From Phycisphaerales bacterium (GTDB taxonomy: Bacteria > Planctomycetota > Phycisphaerae > Phycisphaerales > SM1A02): a stretch of DNA of 5,084 bases. A program made the position numbers and the translations under genes. Under the pieces are notes generated by a model. That model made no database searches. It was not told the origin of the DNA and worked only from the letters and a program-made list of their open reading frames with translations. Positions 1 to 4,307 of the stretch are shown piece after piece. The DNA is taken from NCBI GenBank assembly GCA_007125255.1, contig SLDM01000023.1, forward strand, positions 1 to 5,084, written 5' to 3'. How positions within the stretch are numbered: position 1 is the stretch's first letter; every line of letters starts with the position of its first letter.

Positions 1-47
1 AGGTGCGCAAGGATGGATGCCCACATTTCGTTCTGTGGTTTCGCCAT
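1..47 (-). CDS. 5' end of an unidentified gene (first 15 codons, runs off the left edge)
   Basis: Reading leftward from the ATG at 47, the frame is open to the edge and begins MAKPQNEMWASILAH. A Shine-Dalgarno TGAGGT (plus-strand 54-59) lies 6 nt before the ATG. A sigma70-like promoter lies further upstream at 228-256. The start looks real because ribosome site, spacing and promoter agree and no other gene occupies this strand from 48 to 298. Fifteen residues are too few to recognise a family. It follows the tRNase Z-like gene on the same strand but has its own promoter, so it is probably a separate transcription unit. Confidence 0.55.
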   Translation of the reverse strand, partial: MAKPQNEMWASILAH

Positions 48-161
48 CAATTTACCTCAGAGGAGAGAGCTCAAAAGTGAAAGAGCGCAGGAGCGAGACA
101 GCTCAGGGTTGAGACTGCTCAGAAATGAGCGTGTAATCGAACCAGTGAATCGTGCTAACTG

Positions 162-184
162 CGGTGTGGGACTCGGTCCCACCG
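162..184 (-). other. hairpin in the leader of the gene starting at 47
   Basis: GTGGGAC (166-172) and GTCCCAC (176-182) form a perfect 7-bp stem with a 3-nt loop. A variant with a 2-nt bulge extends the pairing to CGGT/ACCG at 162-184. An alternative 5-bp stem, CGGTC (174-178) with GACCG (184-188), overlaps it and cannot form at the same time. No T-run follows on either strand, so it is not a standard intrinsic terminator. It could instead mark the end of the tRNase Z-like transcript, whose stop codon is about 115 nt upstream. The rest of 48-298 holds only the promoter and palindrome described; no ORF there looks like a protein. Confidence 0.35.
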
Positions 185-227
185 ACCGTTGCCGTGAACA
201 GCGCATGATGCAGCGAGAACAGTCGGG

Positions 228-256
228 AATGTACGTTGGGGTTTCGCGCGCGTCAA
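228..256 (-). promoter_or_regulatory. sigma70-like promoter for the gene starting at 47
   Basis: On the minus strand a -35 box TTGACG (251-256; 5 of 6 to consensus) is followed by a 17-nt spacer and a -10 box TACATT (228-233; 4 of 6). Transcription would begin near 221 and leave a leader of about 175 nt before the ATG at 47. The spacing is ideal, but this is only a sequence match. Confidence 0.45.
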
Positions 257-261
257 CCGAA

Positions 262-278
262 CGAATCACGATTCGTGA
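262..278. promoter_or_regulatory. overlapping palindromes just upstream of the -35 box (candidate operator)
   Basis: Two overlapping inverted repeats occur here: CGAATC-AC-GATTCG (262-275) and TCACGA-T-TCGTGA (266-278). They end 6 bp upstream of the -35 box of the minus-strand promoter at 228-256, a usual place for an activator or repressor dimer. No known binding motif is recognised. The site is short, so chance is possible. Confidence 0.3.
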
Positions 279-298
279 GACATGTCAGAGAAGTCGCG

Positions 299-1225
299 TC
301 ATGACCCGGTTGAAGCGGCAGTGGTTTCAACCGCGGCGCGCTGTTCCTCGTATCGCGCGCGGTTGGCGCGAAAGTCCATCAGGAAGTGAACGCGCTGCGC
401 GCGCTCTTCGCCGACGAGACGAACGAACTCTTCGCGCGAGGTGCCGAGATGGGTGCGTCGCGACGCGTGAACGAGTACGATGTGTTCGGCCTGCCAGATA
501 TCGAGCAGCTTGACGATATCGTCGGCGTGCAGATGTTTGCCCACCGAGGACCGCGAACGCTGATCGGCTTCGAAGAAGGTGCACTCGCTGATGACCACCT
601 TCGCCATCGCGAACTCATCACGGTAGAGAAACGGGCCGAACTCGGTGTCCCCGGTGTACGCAACCAGCGGTATTTCAAGGGTTTTGGTGATTTGCTCGCC
701 CGCTTCCTTCAAGGAGCGCAGACGATCCTGCGGAAGACCGTGAAATTCCTCACGAAGCTTGCTGCGCTTTTCGACCAGGGCGTACCCCATCGCGGGTACG
801 GTGTGGCTCACTTCCATCGCGCGGAGAAAAATGTTGGGCTTGACCTCGTGCTGCTCACCATCGGCCAGCGGAACAATCTCATACGGTGTCTGTTGTTGTT
901 CCAGGGCAACCCAGCTGCGCATCATGTTATGCAGCGGTTCTTCGATATCCGGATGGCAGAAGCACGTGCCCGTACCCATCTTCTGGAAGTGGCGCTGGCT
1001 GAAGTAATAGGGCAGGCCACCTATATGGTCCATGTGCGCATGGCTGAGCGCAACATATGGTGATGCAAGCGCAACACGCGGACACATGCCGATATCGAAA
1101 CAGACATCCAGTTCCGGGATCTGGACGCACGTCTGTTCGCCGGCGACACTGATGCCCTGCACCCGGTAGGGCGGGCAATAGAGAAATCCGACCTGCCCCT
1201 CGCGCGGGGGCATCTTGGGTAACAC
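299..1225 (-). CDS. metallo-beta-lactamase-fold hydrolase, plant TRZ1-like ribonuclease Z family
   Basis: The product is 308 residues and cytoplasmic, with no signal peptide. Its family cuts tRNA precursors at the 3' end or performs related phosphodiesterase chemistry using two metal ions. The metal-site motifs are all visible: HAHMDH (H62, H64, D66, H67), H141 in HTVPAMGY, D193 in YTGDT, and H253 in VHASRR, with H231/H233 in the HLHADD motif. From memory, the N-terminal stretch GISVAGEQT...FDIGMCPRVA and the KLREEFHGL...LKEAGEQIT segment before GDT match Arabidopsis TRZ1-type short tRNase Z better than the usual bacterial rnz. The bacterial PxKxRN motif is absent. The start is GTG at 1225 because AAGGAGG lies 9 nt upstream (1235-1241) and a promoter sits at 1284-1312. 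An in-frame ATG at 1312 would lie inside that promoter. The peptidase gene is upstream on the same strand. The fold is certain; tRNA as substrate is inferred. Confidence 0.9.
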   Translation of the reverse strand: MLPKMPPREGQVGFLYCPPYRVQGISVAGEQTCVQIPELDVCFDIGMCPRVALASPYVALSHAHMDHIGGLPYYFSQRHFQKMGTGTCFCHPDIEEPLHNMMRSWVALEQQQTPYEIVPLADGEQHEVKPNIFLRAMEVSHTVPAMGYALVEKRSKLREEFHGLPQDRLRSLKEAGEQITKTLEIPLVAYTGDTEFGPFLYRDEFAMAKVVISECTFFEADQRSRSSVGKHLHADDIVKLLDIWQAEHIVLVHASRRTHLGTSREEFVRLVGEERAQRVHFLMDFRANRARYEEQRAAVETTAASTGS

Positions 1226-1234
1226 GATGAAAAA

Positions 1235-1241
1235 CCTCCTT
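1235..1241 (-). promoter_or_regulatory. ribosome binding site deciding the GTG start at 1225
   Basis: The minus strand reads AAGGAGG here, a near-perfect anti-16S match, with a 9-nt spacer to GTG at 1223-1225. The next in-frame ATG, 4 codons further in, would be spaced too far away. This favours GTG over both neighbouring ATG codons. Confidence 0.75.
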
Positions 1242-1283
1242 CGTCGAGGCTTTCGCATCGACGGGCTGATTGACGAATCGCGG

Positions 1284-1312
1284 ATTCTACCCGGTCCGTC
1301 GGCCCCGCTCAA
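1284..1312 (-). promoter_or_regulatory. sigma70-like promoter of the tRNase Z-like gene
   Basis: On the minus strand TTGAGC (1307-1312) and TAGAAT (1284-1289; 5 of 6 to consensus) are separated by exactly 17 nt. Transcription would start near 1277, about 50 nt before the GTG. The remainder of the 265-nt gap (1226-1490) has no gene. It is very G+C-rich and carries a 9-bp direct repeat CCCGGGGTC at 1341-1349 and 1373-1381, with local GC hairpin potential. No T-run marks a clear terminator for the peptidase gene. Confidence 0.55.
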
Positions 1313-1490
1313 CGGTGCGGTTTACCGGAGCAGACCTGCCCCCGGGGTCTCTCTCATCCCCGAGCGGCCGGTCCCGGGGTCGGGAGGCAACCTGGGCCCG
1401 CCGGTTCGCGGATGCCGCAGGGCGGGGCCGCTGCTTCTTGGCCTCGCGTGCTTCGTCACGACCCGCCGGCGGACGGAAACAGATCCTCCT

Positions 1491-3482
1491 CTAGCGATTC
1501 GATTCCTCGGGGTCGCCGATCGTCCGATCGAGGAAGCGCACCATGCGGCGGAAGAAGAGCAACCGGTTTTCCAGCTTGGCGAAGCCGTGGCCTTCATCGG
1601 GGAAGAAGACCATCTCCGGGTCGAAGTCGCGCTGCTGCAGCCCGACCGCCAGCTGCATCGCTTCACCCACCGGCACGCGAGGATCGTTCAGCCCGTGGGC
1701 GATCATCATCGGCACGTTGATCTCGTCGATGCGGTTGATCGGCGAGATCGATTCGAGGAACTCGCGGTCCGACAGCGGGCCGTACTCCGCTTCACGGAGG
1801 GCGCGGCGGTAATCGCCCGTCTGTTCAAGAAAGGTGATGAAGTTGACGATGCCGACGACCTTCACCGACGCGCCGTACAGTTCCTGCCCTTCGATGACGG
1901 TGGCAACGGCCATGAACCCGCCGTAGCTCCCTCCGTACGCAGCCACCCGGCCCGCTTCCGCGTAGCCCTGATCGATCAGCCAGCGCACCGCTTCCACGCC
2001 GTCGCGCACGGAGTCCCAGCGCTTCTTGTAGTTATCAAGCTGGTGAAAGGTGCGTCCGTACCCGGTCGAGCCGCGCACGTTCGGTTGGATCACGCCGTAC
2101 CCCTGCGCGAGCAGGGCCTGGACCTGGGCATTGAACCACGGACGGAACTGGCTCTCCGGCCCGCCGTGGTAGTGCGCGATGAACGGAATTGCGCCGTCCT
2201 GGTCCCGGTCGTATCCCGGGGGCAGGTAGAGAAAGGCGGGGATCTCCATTCGATCGAAACTCTCGTAGGTGATCAGCTCCGGCAGCATGAACTGCGAAAG
2301 GTCAATCCCCTGCGCGTCGGCGCGGGTGAGCTGCTCGACCTCCGCGCGGACCTGGCCAAGATCGAGCCCGAAGGCCTCCCCCGGCGACCTGGCGTTGCTG
2401 AGCCGCCAGATGAGCGTCTCGCCGACGATGTCGAGATCCGCCACCATGCCGCGATCGAGCTCGGGCAGTTCGATCGGCTCGAACGCGGGGAGCCGGTAGA
2501 CGCGCTTCGCGGCGTACCCGTCGATGTTGTAGCGAAGGGCGACCAGGGAGCGCTCATGGTTCGCGCTCCACCCCTCGAACTCGCGGTCATCGAGGTCGCG
2601 GACCGGCCGTTCATGTTCCCCGGTATCGAGGTTGATGATGTGAAGGCGCCGGAACCCCTCTTCGTTGGCATCCGAGACGACCGCCGCGCGGCTTTCGCCA
2701 GTGAGATAACCCAGCACCGCGTTGTACCGTTCATCCGCGATGTTGAGCGAGGTCAGCTCGCCGGAATCCAGATCAAGCTCGTACGCGTTCGCGTGGGCCG
2801 CGGAGATGTAGCGCATGACCAGGGCCCGCGAACCATCGTCGGTGATGTCGCCCGCCGACCAGCTCCCTTCACGGGCAGAGATCAGTGTGGACTGGCGCGA
2901 CTCGAGATCGTACCGGTAGAGGTAGAAGTCAAAGGAGCTGACGTCGTTGGCGGAATAGAGAAAGCCGGATGAATCGCGCTGCCAGAGATGAAATCGGTAG
3001 ATGACGGTGCGGTCAGTGAGCAGGGGCGTGATCTCGTCGGTTTCCGTGTCGAGATGAAAGAGGTCGTCGTGTTCACTCCCGCCGATCGCGGCGGAGAGAA
3101 TGATGTGACGCTCATCGGGTGACAGTGCGTAGCGGCCGAGGCCGTCCTCGAAATCCGTCAGCCGGTCCATCTCGGCGTCGAGATCCGCGCCGGCGGGGCG
3201 GCGGTAGAGCTGGTTGACCCCGTCCGGCCAGTCCCGCGCGTAGAGCGTGCCGTCCCCGGCCAGTGTCACCGATCCCGGGGCGCGGATGCGGAGAAACCGT
3301 TCGAGTGAAGGAGCCGAGTCCGGCGCTGTGGCGCCGCCGATGATGCCGATGGCACCGGTCGTGGCCGCGCCATCATGCGCTCCCGCCGCCGCGGCGATGA
3401 GGCCAACAACGCACATGATCCAGATGCTGCGCAGGAGGGGCGAGATCGAGCAGATCGACTTGAAGTACCGTTCGGTTTGCAT
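1491..3482 (-). CDS. secreted S9-family prolyl oligopeptidase-like serine peptidase
   Basis: The product is 663 residues, a usual length for S9 enzymes that cleave short peptides, often as dipeptidyl or acylaminoacyl peptidases. An N-terminal signal sequence has a hydrophobic core at about residues 20-34 (WIMCVVGLIAAAAG) and likely cleavage near AGA-H, so it acts in the periplasm or outside. Residues of about 55-400 resemble a beta-propeller with repeated strand/turn and 'DG' patterns. From about 405 to the end is the alpha/beta-hydrolase domain. The catalytic triad is visible as S519 in GGSYGGF, D600 in GLNDPRVP and H632 in DEGHGF, and HGGP at 439-442 is typical of the oxyanion region. The ATG at 3482 has GGAG 8 nt upstream. 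A TTG-started extension to 3551 would read through a strong hairpin and is rejected. No clear promoter was found, so it may be co-transcribed with the 47-codon ORF upstream. The exact substrate is unknown. Confidence 0.93.
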   Translation of the reverse strand: MQTERYFKSICSISPLLRSIWIMCVVGLIAAAAGAHDGAATTGAIGIIGGATAPDSAPSLERFLRIRAPGSVTLAGDGTLYARDWPDGVNQLYRRPAGADLDAEMDRLTDFEDGLGRYALSPDERHIILSAAIGGSEHDDLFHLDTETDEITPLLTDRTVIYRFHLWQRDSSGFLYSANDVSSFDFYLYRYDLESRQSTLISAREGSWSAGDITDDGSRALVMRYISAAHANAYELDLDSGELTSLNIADERYNAVLGYLTGESRAAVVSDANEEGFRRLHIINLDTGEHERPVRDLDDREFEGWSANHERSLVALRYNIDGYAAKRVYRLPAFEPIELPELDRGMVADLDIVGETLIWRLSNARSPGEAFGLDLGQVRAEVEQLTRADAQGIDLSQFMLPELITYESFDRMEIPAFLYLPPGYDRDQDGAIPFIAHYHGGPESQFRPWFNAQVQALLAQGYGVIQPNVRGSTGYGRTFHQLDNYKKRWDSVRDGVEAVRWLIDQGYAEAGRVAAYGGSYGGFMAVATVIEGQELYGASVKVVGIVNFITFLEQTGDYRRALREAEYGPLSDREFLESISPINRIDEINVPMMIAHGLNDPRVPVGEAMQLAVGLQQRDFDPEMVFFPDEGHGFAKLENRLLFFRRMVRFLDRTIGDPEESNR

Positions 3483-3515
3483 GGTCCACACTCCGCGAGA
3501 TTCAGCCAGCGGGTT

Positions 3516-3574
3516 CCGGCCCGTGACTGTTGGCCAGTGCCTTTTGACCAACAGTCACGGGCCGGGGATTTTTT
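3516..3574 (+). terminator. perfect 18-bp hairpin plus T6, intrinsic terminator-like on the plus strand
   Basis: CCGGCCCGTGACTGTTGG (3516-3533) is exactly complementary to 3548-3565, with a 14-nt loop. On the plus strand T6 (3569-3574) follows after GGA, giving a classic rho-independent terminator. No plus-strand gene lies to its left; the peptidase gene is transcribed the other way and its ATG begins 33 nt from the left arm. On the minus strand the hairpin has A6 before it and no T-run after it. It therefore either stops antisense transcription or forms a structured 5' leader on the peptidase mRNA. Confidence 0.65.
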
Positions 3575-3623
3575 CAATGAGCGAAAGAAGAGTGCTCATG
3601 CCATCTTCGTTTCAGTTTTCCGT

Positions 3624-3767
3624 TCAATCTTCCGTCGCGGCGGGCTCGCCTGCCGGCCCACCGAAAGTAAGGTTGGACATGAAAAACTGTTCCTTGTAAT
3701 TCTCCAGTTCCGGAGAAATCGAAACGAGTTCGTTGCTCTCGCTCGCGACGCTCCAGTACCGTTGCAT
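3624..3767 (-). CDS. small ORF, 47 residues, unknown function
   Basis: A minus-strand frame from ATG (3765-3767) to TGA (3624-3626) starts MQRYWSVASESNELVSISPE, continues through LENYKEQFFMSNLTFGG, and ends in PAATED. Its composition is protein-like, balanced and acidic, with amphipathic and aromatic residues and no Arg/Pro/Ser shadow bias. Many of its codons end in G or C. There is no signal peptide, membrane segment or known motif. No Shine-Dalgarno precedes the ATG at normal distance. A perfect TTGACA box at 3797-3802 could place the transcript start at the ATG, which would make it leaderless. The frame is open upstream only to a TAA near 3824. An internal ATG (3678-3680) preceded by AAGGA is an alternative start giving 18 residues. 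It lies 141 nt before the peptidase gene on the same strand. It could also be the tail of a decayed gene. I do not recognise a family. Confidence 0.45.
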   Translation of the reverse strand: MQRYWSVASESNELVSISPELENYKEQFFMSNLTFGGPAGEPAATED

Positions 3768-3773
3768 GGTAGC

Positions 3774-3802
3774 AACAGACGGCCCTCGCGTTTTCCTGTC
3801 AA
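3774..3802 (-). promoter_or_regulatory. possible promoter for the 47-codon ORF (strong -35, weak -10)
   Basis: The minus strand has a perfect -35 TTGACA at 3797-3802. At a 17-nt spacing the -10 is TCTGTT (3774-3779), which matches consensus at only two positions. If used, the start point falls at about 3767, on the ATG of the small ORF. The weak -10 keeps confidence low. Confidence 0.3.
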
Positions 3803-3829
3803 GCCCCTTGAAGAAGGGGATTTAGGGCC
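3781..3829. other. nested hairpin overlapping the TTGACA box
   Basis: An inner stem CCCCTT-GAAG-AAGGGG (3804-3819, perfect 6 bp, 4-nt loop) is enclosed by a second inverted repeat, GGCCCT (3781-3786) with AGGGCC (3824-3829). The TTGACA box at 3797-3802 lies between the two arms. On the plus strand ATTT follows the inner stem, too few Ts for a confident terminator. Confidence 0.4.
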
Positions 3830-3831
3830 GG

Positions 3832-3863
3832 GAGCGACAGAGCGACGGAGCGACAGCGCGACA
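3832..3863. repeat. four tandem 8-bp units, GAGCGACA type
   Basis: The units are GAGCGACA, GAGCGACG, GAGCGACA and GCGCGACA, differing by one base or none from the first. They lie in the non-coding divergent region (3768-3975), which otherwise holds only hairpins and weak promoter-like boxes. Such GAGCGACx runs are, as I recall, common between genes in some planctomycete genomes. Replication slippage explains them without invoking a function. Confidence 0.6.
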
Positions 3864-3932
3864 ATGGCGCCGAGGGACCGAGGGCCGGACGACGGCGATC
3901 CGGCATTCGTGAGAAACGCTCGATCTTTTCTC

Positions 3933-3960
3933 TTGACGCCCCCCCCGGGGGAGTGACAAT
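3933..3960 (+). promoter_or_regulatory. weak promoter-like boxes before the dockerin-like frame
   Basis: TTGACG (3933-3938) and GACAAT (3955-3960; 4 of 6) are 16 nt apart, with a C/G tract between them. Initiation near 3967 would leave under 10 nt before the GTG at 3976. The fit is fair but not compelling. Confidence 0.22.
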
Positions 3961-3975
3961 GGCTCACATGGGGTT

Positions 3976-4233
3976 GTGGGTGGACCTCCAGTGGGGGGCT
4001 TGCCCGCGGCCGGGAAATCCGAAGTGCAGAACTGGGGCGAATGCCCGGTGCTGCGCTGCCGATCACACTGCGGCGGCTGGGTCCGCGAGGATGACCTTGA
4101 CATTCTTCTGGCCAACTGGGGCGTTTGCGAGTTCGAGCGCTGCTTTGTGGTGGAGCCATGTGAGGGCGACTTCAACCACGACCACGAGGTCAATGTCCTC
4201 GATCGGCTCTTCCTGCTGGAGAATTGGGGATGA
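3976..4233 (+). CDS. dockerin-like EF-hand C-terminal module, short and probably 5'-truncated
   Basis: From GTG at 3976 the frame gives 85 residues. Two half-repeats are visible: DDLDILLANWG (39-49), and a loop at 65-76 with D65, N67, D69, E71, N73 and D76 in the calcium-ligand spacing of dockerin type I, followed by LFLLENWG and the stop. A further VQNWGECP at 17-24 looks like the end of a lost preceding repeat. In planctomycetes such tails sit at the C-terminus of long exported proteins. Here no signal peptide or catalytic domain precedes it, and no Shine-Dalgarno serves the GTG. A good GGGGGAG with ATG at 3959 exists in another frame. The first repeat's loop lacks acidic ligands. It is best read as a remnant or a frameshifted gene; a genuine short protein is possible. 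It ends 74 nt before the Cys-rich gene on the same strand. Confidence 0.5.
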   Translation: MGGPPVGGLPAAGKSEVQNWGECPVLRCRSHCGGWVREDDLDILLANWGVCEFERCFVVEPCEGDFNHDHEVNVLDRLFLLENWG

Positions 4234-4294
4234 CTGCTCCGGTCGAATAGACGGCGTGATGAATCTCGTCAGGTCAAGACTTGGAAATGACTGT

Positions 4295-4300
4295 GGAGGG
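4295..4300 (+). promoter_or_regulatory. ribosome binding site of the Cys-rich secreted protein
   Basis: GGAGGG is placed 7 nt before the ATG at 4308. It fixes the start, which also opens directly into a signal peptide. The 74-nt gap (4234-4307) shows no convincing promoter, so the transcript may come from upstream through the dockerin-like frame. Confidence 0.7.
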
Positions 4301-4307
4301 TTTGTAC

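Noticed and set aside
13..513. Plus-strand open frame of 166 codons at the left edge
   Set aside because: Arg-rich composition. It overlaps the start, promoter and leader of the minus-strand gene at 47 as well as the end of the MBL gene.
386..1063. Plus-strand open frame of 225 codons
   Set aside because: Antisense shadow of the MBL-fold gene, whose metal ligands are all intact on the other strand. No motif or good ribosome site.
1226..1312. N-terminal extension of the MBL-fold protein to an ATG at 1312
   Set aside because: The extension would cover the promoter boxes and the Shine-Dalgarno, and it adds an Arg-rich stretch absent from the family.
1215..2972. Plus-strand open frame of 585 codons
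   Set aside because: It lies wholly antisense to the peptidase gene and the tRNase Z promoter region. The protein is Arg/Val/Asp-rich with no motif, and high G+C codon bias removes stops on the opposite strand. The minus strand has a complete catalytic triad and fold.
3483..3551. N-terminal extension of the peptidase to a TTG at 3551
   Set aside because: It would read through the strong hairpin and put 23 residues before a normal signal peptide. The ATG at 3482 has GGAG 8 nt upstream.
3596..4159. Minus-strand open frame of 187 codons over the divergent spacer
   Set aside because: Pro/Arg/Ser-rich. It runs through hairpins and tandem repeats and conflicts with the 47-codon ORF and the dockerin-like frame.
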